64,000 nucleotides of DNA from Sarcophilus harrisii (lineage: Eukaryota > Chordata > Mammalia > Dasyuromorphia > Dasyuridae). How positions within the stretch are numbered: the stretch's first letter is position 1; each line of letters begins with the position of its first letter. This document shows, piece after piece, positions 10,925 to 22,444 of the stretch. The stretch spans positions 6,727,001 to 6,791,000 of the forward strand of contig NC_045431.1 in the NCBI RefSeq assembly GCF_902635505.1, in the 5' to 3' direction. The position numbers and the translations under genes are program-made. A model generated the notes under the pieces. It searched no databases and was not told where the DNA came from. It was given only the letters and a program-made list of their open reading frames with translations.

Positions 10925-11180
10925 TATTATCATTAAGTCATTTTTGTCACATCTGACTCTTTGTGATCCCATTTGGGATTTTCTTGACAAAAAAATAGTG
11001 AAGTCATTTGTCATTTCCTTCTTTGGCTTATTTTTATAGATGAGGAAACTGAGGCAGACAGGGTTAAATGACTTGTCTGGGGTCGCATAGCTAGTGTTTG
11101 AGGACAGATTTGAACTCATAAAGATGAGTAAGTCCCGATTTAGATCCAGTACTCTGTGCACTATAGTGCCACTTAGCCCC
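10925..11180 (-). repeat. MAR1-type CORE-SINE, antisense
   Basis: CACATCTGACTCTTTGTGAT, GATCCCATTTGGGATTTTCT, GATGAGGAAACTGAGGCAGA, GATTTGAACTCATAAAGATG, then the CTATAGTGCCACTTAGCCCC head. Confidence 0.92.
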
Positions 11181-11199
11181 TCACAAATATAAAGAGCCC

Positions 11200-11345
11200 T
11201 CGATGGGACCTGGTTCTGTTACCAATTAGTTTCATGAATCTGAACAAGCCATGGCCTTTCCTTTGGCCTCCATGTGGTCTTTTGTAAAATAAAGAGTTTG
11301 ACCTGTATTTTTTCTAAGGTTCCTCTGTCTCAAAATCTTGGGATC
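11200..11345 (+). repeat. MIR-type SINE, decayed
   Basis: ACCTGGTTCTGTTACCAATT, GGTCTTTTGTAAAATAAAGA, then a TTTCTAAGGTTCCTCTGTCT-like end. Confidence 0.6.
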
Positions 11346-11464
11346 CTCCAATTTACAGGACTCTGTAGAGCCAGGAATCCATCAAATGAGGGCTTTGTTA
11401 GCCAGCAGCAGTGTGTAGTAGGGGAAGAAGCCAAGAAAGAGGTCAAGGTGAGTGGTTGCTCTTG

Positions 11465-11590
11465 GCCCGGTGCTGCTGGCCAATGCCCTGTAACCTTGGG
11501 CAGGTCTCTCCTCTCCATCCATCCATCTTCCTGTCCTCACTTATAAGATATGGAGGCAGGATAAGGTGATTTCTAGGATTCTTTTTTGTT
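11465..11590 (+). repeat. MIR-type SINE fragment
   Basis: GTAACCTTGGGCAGGTCTCT, CTCACTTATAAGATATGGAG, GATTTCTAGGATTCTTTT. Confidence 0.55.
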
Positions 11591-11639
11591 CTCTCGTTCT
11601 GTCGTGTTGATCCATCGACGGCATTTGTTGCTCATCCAC

Positions 11640-11830
11640 CAGCCAGGAGCTCTGCTGAGACTTGGAACTCGAACGAAAAAATGACAACAGTATCTGCCTT
11701 GAGGAGGTTACATTGTAATGGGGAGAGGGGGAGCATTGACATCAACATACACAAGGATACATATCATACATACAAAATAGCTACAGGGCAAGCTTAGAGG
11801 GGAGGTAATAGTATCTGGGGGACCTTGGAA
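11640..11830 (+). repeat. Fragment of an unassigned marsupial interspersed repeat
   Basis: GTATCTGCCTTGAGGAGGTT, ACATTGTAATGGGGAGAGGG and TACAAAATAGCTACAGGGCA belong to a family whose copies also appear at 19640, 46610, 48300 and 53080. I know its phrases but not its class. Confidence 0.6.
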
Positions 11831-12289
11831 AGACACATAGTGAATGTGCAATGAATACTTATTTTCTCCCTCCTTCCCACTGTAACCATAAATGGACTGT
11901 GAAGAAGTAGGAGAAAAAGAGTTTCCAAAATAATTTAGTTCTCCATCACAGAAATATAACCATTATCTGTATTTTTTCTTATTTAACTGTTTTTCCAATT
12001 AAAGATTAATTATGGAAAATAATTTACTAAATTAAGAATAAATGTTACCTTCATTCTTAGGTATCAAGTTTGGTGAAAAAAATATCAGAGGTTGTAAGAT
12101 TTTAAGTTTTTAAAGTTTGTGGGCAATAGAAGAAAGTGAATTAGAAATAATAGAATTGCAGTTTCATGTGCGATCATCTTTTTTATTATAATATGTTACG
12201 GAAATGCTCGTTTTGCTCCACAAATTAAAAACTAAATAAATGAATGACGGCCTAAATAGATAGATAAAAGAATAGAGTGGAAGCTGGTC
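11831..12289. other. Non-coding, no feature recognised
   Basis: AT-rich; no gene or known family seen. Confidence 0.45.
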
Positions 12290-12580
12290 AAACCCGTTTT
12301 ATGGTCAACCATAACAGTAATGAATAGGCCTTCTTCACCTCAATGGCAGGAAGGGTTTTAAGGGCGAACCTCATTAAGACCTTTAAAAGGTGGGAGCCTA
12401 CTGTCTGAAGGTCTTCATGGCTGATGGCCATTGGCTCCAGATTTCTTAAAGATGGGTAGAGATTAGAGAAGATGATTTGAGATCTCAAGTTCTTGTCGCA
12501 TGAGGATGAGGTGAAGGACCTGGGAGTGTTAAACATGTAGAAAAGAAGACTTGGTGGTGACCAGATAACTGTCTTCTTGG
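12290..12580 (+). repeat. CR1/L3-like LINE fragment
   Basis: The right part (GGTGAAGGACCTGGGAGTGT, AACATGTAGAAAAGAAGACT, ACTGTCTTC) matches the CR1/L3 3' region. The left part is uncertain. Confidence 0.5.
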
Positions 12581-12620
12581 TTGGTTAGTTGATTGGTTGG
12601 TTGTTTGGTTGGTGGGTGTC
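12581..12620. repeat. (TTGG)n short array
   Basis: GGTTGGTTAGTTGATTGGTT and onward: an imperfect tetranucleotide repeat inside the CR1/L3 fragments. Confidence 0.85.
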
Positions 12621-12799
12621 CTTTGTACTAGAAAAGAACCCAAAATCTATGTTAGAGTTGAGTTGCAGTGTGTCTGACTATGGCCAATCAGTCCAATTCG
12701 AGCTCGGAACACTCTTCCACAGGTTGGACACAAAGAGTCCCTATGAACATCTGAAGGGCTTCTCTAAATTTGCACATCTCACATCTTTCATAAACTGAA

Positions 12800-13085
12800 T
12801 TCTAGCATTCAAAGAGCTGGCCAGTGACTTAGTCCCAAAGGGTAGAACTAGGAAGAATGGCTAAAAGCTGCAGCTGTAAATAAGACTCACTCAACACAGA
12901 AACACAATTGTATCATCTTTCCTCATTTGAGGTCTTAGAGCAAATGCTGGATGATCATTTGTGTGGTCTATTGGTGTGGTCCACACCATTTGTGTGGAAC
13001 CATTCTGGTTCAGCTGTGATAAGATGAAGGCCTTCTAAGATTCTGTGATCTTAAGGTCCCTTTCAACACTACAATTCCATAATTC
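12800..13085 (+). repeat. CR1/L3 LINE 3' end, decayed
   Basis: GTAGAACTAGGAAGAATGGC, TTGAGGTCTTAGAGCAAATG, CTGGATGATCATTTGTGTGG and the end GATTCTGTGATCTTAAGGTC. It contains a small local duplication of GTGTGGTC/CATTTGTGTGG. Confidence 0.65.
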
Positions 13086-13640
13086 ATGGACACTTCATCT
13101 CCTTCAATCTTCTGACACTACTTACTCCTCTTTGGATATTCTTGGCCAAAGGAGGTCAAGTTTTCCAGATGACTTTTTGTCTCCCATGTAGCAATTCTTC
13201 AGCTCTCTTTGACTACCCACTACTCTTCTTTGATTTTCTTTCAGCTTCATTTCCCATATTTATAGATTTAGGGGGTTGAAACATTAAAGACCTTTCCCAT
13301 CTTTACCATTCCATGACTGATGGCAAAATTGATTCTCTAACTCTAATCCCCTGACCTGTGGGCCAGGCCTTCTTCCAGCATTGCTTCAGCCCCCATTTAT
13401 CCACAGGAGTGGATGTTAGTTAATATTGTGCCCTTCCCAGACCACTTAATCCCACATCTCAGTAAAAATCTCTAGTTCCAGCATGTCCCTTAAGGAAGGT
13501 TTCTCTTGCTGGGGCATTTCATCCTCTACATCAAAGGGGGATCCTTGAGGATTCATAACCTACATCTCAAGAGCTTCCCCTTCACCCAGAAAAGACCTTG
13601 GTTCTGATTTTCTAATACCAATCAGCCCCAGGGTGAAACA
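13086..13640. other. Non-coding, no feature recognised
   Basis: Unassigned; no gene seen. Confidence 0.45.
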
Positions 13641-14030
13641 GAATAGGAACTGCTCACATTTTTAATGTTTTTAAGTTTTCAAGAGGCTTTCAATATGTTC
13701 TTTCCCTTGATCCTCAAAACTACCTGATGAAGATTACCATCTCTATTTGGCAGAGAGCATTTCCCTCCAAGGTCAGCCCTAGATCTGTGAAACCATGATG
13801 CCTTTGTCTAAGTCCTGCTTCCTCAGATGAGGCGGCAACGACAGCAATGATACATCACCTTTGCAAAGCTCTTTGCAACTCAGAAGATCAGCTTGGCCCT
13901 TCACTTTGCAGATGAGAAGCTGGAGGCTCAGAAAGGCCCTTGCCTCATGAACTATCAAATAAGGTAACCCGTGTCCAATGCTTCGCCAACCTGAAAACCT
14001 CAGAGTCATGCTACCTCTTATTATTGCTGC
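13640..14030 (-). repeat. Two decayed MIR SINEs, antisense
   Basis: The first lies at about 13660-13800 (TTGATCCTCAAAACTACCTG). The second, at about 13845-14030, has TTTGCAAAGCTCTTTGCAAC, TTTGCAGATGAGAAGCTGGA and GGCTCAGAAAGGCCCTTGCC. Confidence 0.6.
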
Positions 14031-14519
14031 ACCAGGTCAGGTGAGGGTTTTAGTACCTTCCACAGATTCTTTCTGGATGCTCTGAGACATGTCCTTGTAT
14101 TGGTACAGAAACATGGGCTCAGAGTGAATGTATTCAGAAGCATGCAAAAATGATATTTTTTCAAAGCTATGATTGTAAATAAAATTGTATTCTACATCTT
14201 GGCTAAGTGAGAGCATTCCCATCTGCACTGAAGGAGTGTCAGCATCATAATATCCTAATGGTCCCAAGAACAAGCGGCTTGGGAAAAGTCCATGTCAATC
14301 CATCCAGGCCTCCAATAACCCTGACTTGTCTGATTGATTGTAATTTCACTTCTAATGACTTACAAATGGAATTAGCATCCCAGTCCGTAGAGCCAGGAAA
14401 GTCAATAACCTCATTTTCTCCTCCTGTTGGTGCCCCTAGCCTCTATGGGAATCTGCTTTTTGACGTTAAAGTTAAAGTGGGCCTGATGTTTAGATCTAAT
14501 CAGAATATAACATTGACAG
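14031..14519. other. Non-coding, no feature recognised
   Basis: Open frames of about 130 codons exist on the + strand (14207-14599) but run into an L2 element and have no family resemblance. Confidence 0.45.
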
Positions 14520-14795
14520 CAGCAGCTCATTTGAACTTTCTTACAATGATCGCCTCTTTCCAAGAAGGCCTTTCTCAGTGCCCCCTTCCTAGGTGCTAGA
14601 AACTTCCCTGATCACTTTATATCCCCTCTGTCTGTATTTTGGCTGTTCTTAATTATTTACACATCTTCCCCCACTAGAATGTAAGCTCCTTGAGGTCAGA
14701 GATTGCCTTTGCGTCTATTTATATCCTCACCACTGAGCACAAAGTCTGGAAACTACTGAAATTCTTAAAAACTTGTTGATTGATTGATCATCATC
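14520..14795 (+). repeat. L2 LINE 3' end
   Basis: CCAAGAAGGCCTTTCTCAGT, CCACTAGAATGTAAGCTCCT, TGAGGTCAGAGATTGCCTTT, TATCCTCACCACTGAGCACA and the end AACTTGTTGATTGATTGATC. Confidence 0.88.
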
Positions 14796-14939
14796 CATCC
14801 CTTCTGGGTAACGTTGCCCTACTTTATCTCATTTACATTTTTCCATCTGACCCTCAGAAAAGATCTTTATAAGAGACTACACTGTCTCCCAGTCAGAAGA
14901 GATCCTTCCTTCCTTCTTTTCAAGTCCTGGAGCACACAG

Positions 14940-15080
14940 GGGTAGGAAACAAGCACCAGATTTTGAGTGAAAAGGCCTTCTCATCTCAATCCTGTTACGT
15001 GTGTGACTCCTCTGGGCTTCGGTCCCTTCTCCCAGAAATGGGAGAACACTAATGTAGCACTTGCTAAGTATTGTGACTTC
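14940..15080 (+). repeat. MIR-type SINE fragment
   Basis: ACGTGTGTGACTCCTCTGGG, TTCTCCCAGAAATGGGAGAA, TGTAGCACTTGCTAAGTATT. Confidence 0.45.
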
Positions 15081-15524
15081 TATTTTTGTTTGGTTTTGTG
15101 ACCAGAGCTTTTTTTTAAACAACAAAAGTCTGACAAAGAAGATTGCTTTTGCAAAACTTCATTAATAGTACAATTTATTTTCCTGAAAAAATTTTTTTTT
15201 AAAAATTAGCTGATGGCTTATCAGATTTCCTCCAAAATATTCTTTCCTAGTTTTGTTCAGGGGATGTTTTGCTTTACATTTTTGTTGATCCCTAGTTTGA
15301 TGTCCAGAATTTTAACATTTTGTTGCCTATTTCTTTTTATCTATTTAGTCTCTGATTAATTAAAACTTTCAGTGGGCTTTTAATGCATATAATTTTATTG
15401 TATTGTGATTAATAATATTCTTAATTTTTACAAAAAAGAGAGAATTCAATTTTACTGCTCTTTAGATTTATTGCAATGAAATATCATACTTTATTGTATA
15501 CAGTAGTTATTCCTGCTCAGACTA
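15081..15524. other. AT-rich non-coding, no feature recognised
   Basis: No gene or known repeat seen. Confidence 0.45.
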
Positions 15525-15735
15525 TTAGTTGATGGGATGCTGAATGTGGAGGCAGAAAGTCAAGGTTTCCACCACTACCTTAGGTACTAGATGTGTGATC
15601 CAATGAACCTTTGAAAGCCTTGGTTTCCCCATCTGTAAAGTGAAGCTATTAACAGCACTTAGTTCTTGGGGTGGCTGTAAAGATCAGATCAGATAACACA
15701 CATAATACAGTTTTCAAACTGTAAACCTTAAAGAG
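15525..15735 (+). repeat. MIR SINE
   Basis: GGAGGCAGAAAGTCAAGGTT, TTGGTTTCCCCATCTGTAAA, CACTTAGTTCTTGGGGTGGC. Confidence 0.7.
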
Positions 15736-15944
15736 TTACAGAAGGGGAGGGATTATGATTGCTAATAATTAATGGTAAGGTTTTGGAGGACAGGTCTTGG
15801 AGCTTGGTCATCTCCAGATCTCTCTCTACCCTTAGGATGGTGTTTACTTTACCAGACAAGGCATCAGAGGAGAAAGCTAGAACTGGGTTAGGAGCAAAGG
15901 GATCAAGGGACTTGAAAGTTAAAAGGCCTCTTGGAGACATCTAA

Positions 15945-16080
15945 TCCAGCCCTCCCATTTTAAAGATGAGATCCAGAGATATTATGGCTCATCCCAAAGA
16001 AGAGAGGTAGCAAGGCAGGATTTGCACTCAGATTTTCAGGCTCCAGATTGAATATGTTATCCACTCCAGTATGGAGACTC
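15945..16080 (-). repeat. MIR SINE, antisense
   Basis: CATCTAATCCAGCCCTCCCA, TTTTAAAGATGAGATCCAGA, AGGATTTGCACTCAGATTTT. Confidence 0.7.
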
Positions 16081-16254
16081 CCTTCCTTCTATCATGAGGG
16101 TTACTGTGATCCTGGTAGGTGTAGGAACTCCCTTGTGGTCTTTTCTTTTGTCCTGATGACTGATTCTCGTTGAAGTAGGGAAGGGATTCTCAGTGAGGAA
16201 GTGGCCTAAGAATGCAGGGCATACAGGTCCCCATCTGCTCTGAGCCAGAAGATT

Positions 16255-16405
16255 TTGTTTGATTTTGTTTACAAGGTTATCAGGCTTAAGCAGTTTGCCC
16301 AGGATCATACAACCAGTAAGTGTCAAGTGTCTGATGCAGCATTTGAACTCAGGTTCTTTTGACTCCAGGATTGCTGCTCTGTCCACTGTGCCTCCTAGTT
16401 GCCCT
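16255..16405 (-). repeat. CORE-SINE, antisense
   Basis: GCAGTTTGCCCAGGATCATA, CAGCATTTGAACTCAGGTTC, TGCTCTGTCCACTGTGCCTC, CTAGTTGCCC. The tRNA-like head is intact. Confidence 0.82.
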
Positions 16406-16519
16406 TGGGGTCACAACATTTTAAGGGGTGCGTGGTGAATAAATGGCAGGTCCAGAGGAGCCAGTGTTAGTTGTGCAACATCCTGTGAATAGCAGCTCCG
16501 TGATTTTCAGAGGTCTCCA

Positions 16520-16835
16520 GTTAGTGAGGCTGTGTGGTATGATGGATAGAATGTTGAACTTGACCTCAGGAGAGACTTGAGTGTGACTCCTGCTTCTAAC
16601 CCTAGATTAGCTGTGAAACCTTGGGCAAGACATATGATTTCTCTGTGTTTCATTTTTTTAATGTGAAAAATGGAGATGATAATTCTTCTAATATTTTGTG
16701 TCTCCCCATTGGAATACAACCCACTTGAAAGAACAGACTGTCTTTCTTTTTTGTTTATATTCATATGCCCAAAACTCAGTACTGTGTCTGGTGCACGTAG
16801 TTAAGTGCTTAATAAATCCTTGTTAACTTGTCTTC
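16520..16835 (+). repeat. CORE-SINE followed by an L2-like 3' end
   Basis: SINE part 16520-16690: TGTGTGGTATGATGGATAGA, ACCTTGGGCAAGACATATGA. L2 part 16700-16835: CACTTGAAAGAACAGACTGT, CTCAGTACTGTGTCTGGTGC, TAAGTGCTTAATAAATCCTT. This is either two adjacent elements or one SINE carrying an L2 tail. Confidence 0.75.
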
Positions 16836-16844
16836 ATTATCATG

Positions 16845-17065
16845 GGCATTGTGGTGTACCTGGCATTGCAGTCAGGAAGACCCCAATCCAAATGTCCTCC
16901 TTGACACAATATGGCGGCCTGACCTTGGCGAGTGACTGAAACCCAACAATTCTCTAAGACTATAAATTATAAAGAAGGTGATAGGCTCTACTTGTAGACA
17001 GGGAGGCTCCTCACGGGAAGTTCAGGACACTGGAGACATCAAATACCCAGCCCTCGATGCTAGCT
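16845..17065 (+). repeat. Marsupial SINE with AACTCTCTAAGACTATAAATT 3' part
   Basis: GGCATTGTGGTGTACCTGGC, AGTCAGGAAGACCCCAATCC, CCTGACCTTGGCGAGTGACT, then AATTCTCTAAGACTATAAAT, GAAGGTGATAGGCTCTACTT. The same 3' part appears in the SINE at 62473. Confidence 0.75.
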
Positions 17066-18289
17066 TAAAATGTAACTAGGAAATAGCTAACAAAATAAAT
17101 AAATTACAATAAAATATAGATAACATTACATTCAAAACAAAATTGACATGTGACCAGTAGAGATCCTTTTGTGTGGATTAGTGGGCTCTGTTCCTCTGGA
17201 GTTTTGTGTGACTAATTAAATGAAAGGGAAAAGTAAGAACTGGAAGACAAGAAAGAAGAAGGGGGAAGAGAGGAGAGATTCATACACTTTCTCCCACACC
17301 AGGCTGCTTCCAATAATCATAAATTCCAGTTATATGTGTTGCTGTGGCTCTAAGAACTCAACTAGAAAAATATTGGGTATACTTATTTCAGCCATTCTAG
17401 ATGGGAAGACAGTGGGAGAAGAGAGAAGAAAAAACAAAATCCAGCTAATTTAGGATTTACGGTAATATTAAATGGACTTAGTACTTTTGCCAAAAACCAC
17501 TAGTCTCAATTTTCCTCCCATGATATGTTATGAGTCATTTTTTTGGATTCCTAGCCCTTTCTCCACAATTTGGGACTCTGGGGAAAAGATTGTTTTGGCT
17601 GGAATCAGACGTATACAAGTGGTACCACCTGCTGCTCCATCTTTGGATCTTCGATTTTTGTTGGTGTATGATGGCTCTTGGCCTGGGTTTGGGAGCAGGT
17701 CGTTCAGCCGTCTCATCAAAAAGTTCTGAAGTTCCTTTATCTAGGATGCTGACAGGTTTTCAAGATGATTATAACATTTTTACGAAGAAGCAGACTCGGG
17801 GACACATAGAACGTGTTAGTAGGCCAACAAAAACCAATGCTTTCGTGGACACCCAGATTTAACTTATCATAGAATGGCCTTGAAGAGAAAAGACTTTGGT
17901 TCTTCCCCTGCATACTTCTGCGTGAAACAATTGATCAAAACTTCAAAGATGAAAAGAAAAATCGATTTGAATGACGAGGGAACAGGACACCAAGATACAA
18001 ATGACTTCTTCCGGCTAGTTTGATGAATGAATGAATGTAACAAAGTGAAATTCCACAGGAATGAATATAAATTCTCAAACCTCGGTTCAAAAAATCAATG
18101 ACATAAATATTGAGTAAGGAGGACGATCACTTTATATCAGTTTGCTTTAAAAAAAAAAAAAGAGCTGAAGGTTGAGGAAGATTATAAAATCAAAAGGAAT
18201 CACATGATAATGTGGAAGGCTCAGTATGGGTGTGAAATTAACTTGACTTTAAGCTGATTTGAGACACCCAGTGTCCAGAATGAGAGAAG
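17066..18289. other. Non-coding or unassigned; several short open frames
   Basis: I recognise no repeat. A 110-codon frame (17530-17862) ends in a basic, polar stretch (GFQDDYNIFTKKQTRGHIER), and an A-run lies at about 18148. This could be a decayed processed copy of something I do not recognise, or chance. No function is claimed. Confidence 0.35.
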
Positions 18290-18655
18290 CACTGGCCCTG
18301 CTCTCTCTCCTTTTCCATATTGGAGTATTGTGTTCCATTCAGGTGGTCACATTTTAGAAAGGACAAAGACAAAGGCAGAGAAGACTCAAAATAAAGTGCT
18401 CAGGATTCTGAAAGGTCCATACCTACTTTTCAAGAATCAAGTAAAAGAACTGAGAATGTTCATGTTCTGCAGAAGAAAAAAAACTGACGGTGACATCCTG
18501 ATTGCTTTCAAAGGTGGGGAAGAGTGTATAGGCTTATTCTATTTGGCCTTAGGGGGATAATGGGTAAAATAAAAAACATTCCTAATAATTAGAGTCATCC
18601 AGAAGGTGTTGCTTCAGCAGAGAATTATTCAGGTCAGGAATAGAATTTCAATATT
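18290..18655 (+). repeat. CR1/L3 LINE 3' part
   Basis: TGGAGTATTGTGTTCCATTC, GGTGGTCACATTTTAGAAAG, GAACTGAGAATGTTCATGTT, GACATCCTGATTGCTTTCAA, AACATTCCTAATAATTAGAG, in family order. Confidence 0.82.
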
Positions 18656-18884
18656 TGGCAGGATTATTGTAAAGAGAAAGAACATTTCCATTGAAATGGA
18701 GTTTAGACTATATCAGTGATTCTTAAGTGCTTTTAAGGTATTCATGGCAAAAAAATTACATCTCTGTTTTTGCTTATTTTTTATTTACTTTGTAATCTTC
18801 TAAATTTTATTTTGGACACTTACTTATGAATATAATTGTGAGAGTGGAGTTTTGGCTTCTCTAATGGCTTCCCTCCAGCTACCC

Positions 18885-19030
18885 TGTCCATAGTTACTTG
18901 CAGGTTGTCTCATCTCTCCCCTTAGAATGTGACCTCCTTGAAGGCAAGAATTATCTTTCTTTATATTCCCAGCAATTAGTGGTTACCTGACACAAAATGA
19001 GTGCTGGAAAGCTATTTGTGGACTAACTGT
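18885..19030 (+). repeat. L2 LINE 3' end
   Basis: CTTAGAATGTGACCTCCTTG, AAGGCAAGAATTATCTTTCT, TATATTCCCAGCAATTAGTG. Confidence 0.78.
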
Positions 19031-19199
19031 CAGAGAAATCAGTGGCACAAAAACGGCAAAGGACCTCTGGGATACATGATCTCCGATTCTCAGACTCCCA
19101 GATTCCCTTGCCATCCTGAGACTGCAAACACCCTGCTTGAATCATGAATTCCCTTATTCTATTGTCATTGCATTATATTGTTGGGAGGACGAAGAAGAA

Positions 19200-19515
19200 A
19201 GGCCACATGGAATACCCTCATCTTCTCCATTTTTCCAGACTGCTCCCTCTGCCTGGAGGAACCTCTGTCCTGCACTTCTGTCCCCTCAAACCCTTCTCTC
19301 CTACAAGAGTCAGCTCAAGTGCATTTCCTAGAAGTGACTTTTTCCAATCTCCTTTGTGGTTCACACTTTCTCTGATCTCAAAATTTCTCTTTCTTACAGC
19401 ACCTGATGTCTTCTCAGTAGAACATAAGGGATTATGTTTTGTTTCACCATTGTGTCCCCTCTAACTAGTACAATGTCTTATACACAGTAGGCATTTCATA
19501 AATGTGCATCAGATC
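19200..19515 (+). repeat. L2 LINE, ORF2 C-terminus and 3' UTR
   Basis: TGCCTGGAGGAACCTCTGTC, CTACAAGAGTCAGCTCAAGT, GTGACTTTTTCCAATCTCCT, CAGTAGAACATAAGGGATTA, CAATGTCTTATACACAGTAG. Confidence 0.85.
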
Positions 19516-19639
19516 AGATTGGAATATAGGATTGTCATCTTAAAAGCCTTGGACTTGAATTATAGTCCTACCATTTAATAGCCATATGACCTGGCACAAG
19601 TAATAATAGTCCATAAACAATAAATAGTGAATAAATTTA

Positions 19640-19862
19640 CATTTACATTTAAACATCTCCTCTGTGCCGGGCATTGTGCTAACAGATGGAGATAGAAAAT
19701 AGAATAGAAATAGAAAATAGAAAGTCAGTCCTTGCCCTCGAGGAGCTTCCAATCCAATGCAATGAGGGAAGGAAGACAAAACCCAAAAGGAAGTTTCTTG
19801 GGGCACAGGGGAAAAATCAGTTGGAGAAGACCCAAAGAAGAGCAGCCAGGTGAGAAACAAAA
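19640..19862 (+). repeat. Unassigned marsupial interspersed repeat
   Basis: CTCTGTGCCGGGCATTGTGC, TCCTTGCCCTCGAGGAGCTT, CCAATCCAATGCAATGAGGG. Same family as 53080-53490. It includes a short local AAATAGAATAG duplication. Confidence 0.65.
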
Positions 19863-19884
19863 TATAAGAATGGACATAACAATT

Positions 19885-20075
19885 CTATATGTGATAGCTA
19901 ATGTTTCTCTAGACCTTCAAAACTTGCAATATGCTTCAGCGTTGTTAATTCAGAGTAAGATTAGCTCCATTTTACTCAGGAGGAAATGGATGCACTTATC
20001 CCTAGTGTTTGAGGGAGAATTCAGCTCTTCCTGACTCCAACTTGGGCATTCTAACCACTGGGCAACCTTCACTGC
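19885..20075 (-). repeat. MIR SINE, antisense
   Basis: TAGCTCCATTTTACTCAGGA, GAGGAAATGGATGCACTTAT, GCTCTTCCTGACTCCAACTT, GGCATTCTAACCACTGGGCA. Confidence 0.72.
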
Positions 20076-22210
20076 CCCACCAATTCTTTGGTCTACAGGC
20101 TTCCTTATCAATAACCTAGGGGTGATAATACCTGCTCTGGCTACTCACTGATGGAGTGTGTACCAAATGAGACCTGCAGGTACACTCTCTACAACCACCA
20201 AGCCCCCTACTATAAGGGACTTAGCCCCTTTGTTGTAGACCTGAAGCCTTCCTTTCTCCTAAGCAGCTTAAGGTTGGGGACAGTTCCCACCTGCAAACCA
20301 GCTGGCCACAGAGGACATGGGAGGGAGCCTGATACTAATCTGATCAACTCACCAGCCCAGGGGTCCCTTCCCATTCACAGCCTTCACATTAAGAGTCACA
20401 GCCAATGGGTCCTTTGGTCCCAGCTGCGATGCTTCTGCTTCAGGCCCATTTACATTATGGAGCTGGAGCTGACAAATATGTCTATCTCTTTGGCCACGCC
20501 TGCCTCTCAGAGAATTCCAGCCTTCGGGGCCAGCTGGACGTGCCAGAAGATTTTTTTTGGCCACTGGTTCTCTCTGGGAATCCAAGTGCACTGAGGTAGG
20601 TCCCTTCTCTCCAAATTCTGCCCTCTTGTTTATGGATAAATAATTCTTCTCTCCTCTCTTGCTAATTTCTCCTCAGCCCATTTGGTGCCCTCTGGTCTCT
20701 TCTGAATCCCCGAATCCGAGTCGAGTTCTGTTCAGTTTGGGTTTTTGATCTAGTCCTTTATTATTCTTAACAAGCTGCAGGTTATTGTTAGCCCGCTGCC
20801 AGAAGCCACCTCTCTCCCCTCCAAGCGGGGCTCTTCTCCCGCATTTGTCTTCCTGGCTCCTCTCTCCTTTTCCAGCCTCTCCCTTTTCCCTTCACAGTGG
20901 GAAGCAGTGGTCAACAAAGCTCCTCCAAAGATCAGTCAACTCCTCCAAACCTTCCCCCTTTTGAAGGTATGCTTGTCCACTTGACCTCAGGGACTCCCCC
21001 CTTCCTTCTCCCTTCATTCCAAATAAACCACAGGCCTCTAGAGTCACTGAAAGCCTAGCAGACAATCTTGGCCTTTTCTCTGATCACATCAAGTTGGATT
21101 TTTGAGGGAGGAAATTACTAGAGAAACTTGGGACTTTAGAAAATTCCAGTCTCAATGGAATACAAGGATTTTGACCTCACTTTCTACAGAACTCCCCCAA
21201 ACTTAAATAAAAAACTGCAGAAAAAGGAAAGGTCCCTTCATGTGTGTGGGTCCCCATGAGGTGGCCCTTTTATTCTCCCTGAGTTTTGTCCTTTGAATTC
21301 CTGGTGTAAGAGGTAATATCTAAATAGGTTCTGGTATCCAGATATCTAGAGCAGGTTTGGCCCCAAATGTCCAGACCATATGTTGGATGCCTGGTTGTCC
21401 TTTGCCTATAAATGTTACATCATGAGCTCCTTACAGCCAAAGACCACATGTCACAAGAATATCAACATAATAAAGAATTATTAAATAAATAAAGAAATGA
21501 GTGAATAAGATGGAATCCAATTTCTGGTATGAGGATGAATATAGGAAACTGTTAAAGACAAGTGCAGGTAATATGATAGATCCACTATCAGATGCTACTA
21601 GGAAAGAATTGGATGAGACATTACTCCTAGAGCCAGAGTAGACATTATGCTCAAAATGGCCACTTTGACCTCTATTGAAGAATTTTAAGTATCCTGGGAC
21701 TCTTTCAGAAGAACAGAAAGAAAAAAACCCCAACCAAAATTCACGGCCCTCAAAAGAAATAAGTGTGTTATGCTTTTAATGGCTCATGGGGTCCAAATAT
21801 ATATTCATATCATCCCAAACTGACATTTAGTAAATTTGTGGAACATTGAAAGCTCATTTCTTGCTCAAACTCAACAGGCAGTGTCCAGATGTTGAAATTT
21901 AGCAAAGAAAATCAGCAGCCTGATGAAAGCGCTACCATTTCTGTAGAAAGTTATGAATTATTTCCCAACACCATCCCTCAAGTGAATTATAAATGGTACG
22001 TTATGGGTTTAGCTTCAATATGGAGTTTATGATGAAGTCCTCCAATGTCATCTCTTTGACTGAACATCGTTGACATTTAGAACAGGCCAAGATAAGACTC
22101 TAGTCAATGAGAAAACACTGACATCACACAGAAACTAAAGGAACAGCTCTCACTAGGGCTGTTTCACTTGCCAAGGATCTCTCGACATCTGGACCATGAC
22201 AACAGAGAAA
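20076..22210. other. Unassigned; richer in G+C at 20150-21050
   Basis: About 2.1 kb without a repeat I can name. 20405-20593 is an open segment with a hydrophobic start (MGPLVPAAMLLLQAH), closed by a strong donor-like CACTGAG|GTAGGT. 20640-21050 is pyrimidine-rich and contains CCAAATAAACC. A non-coding exon, a chance frame or an unrecognised repeat are all possible. Confidence 0.35.
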
Positions 22211-22256
<46 letters not shown>

Positions 22257-22279
22257 GTGTCTGTGTGTGTGTGTGTAGA
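22211..22279. repeat. (GA)n(GT)n compound microsatellite
   Basis: About 45 bp of GA, then GTGAGTGTCT, then about 16 bp of GT. Confidence 0.97.
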
Positions 22280-22444
22280 GATGTATACTGCTATTATTTA
22301 CTTGAAGATTCAAGGATGCAAAAGACTTCTTTTGCAAGAAGAGGACAGAGATCTCAAGACAGTGCTAGAGAAGTTCATATTTTTAGGTCTGGAAGTCACC
22401 TCAGAAATCACCGAATCCAGGAGACTTAAATCACATCTGTTTGT

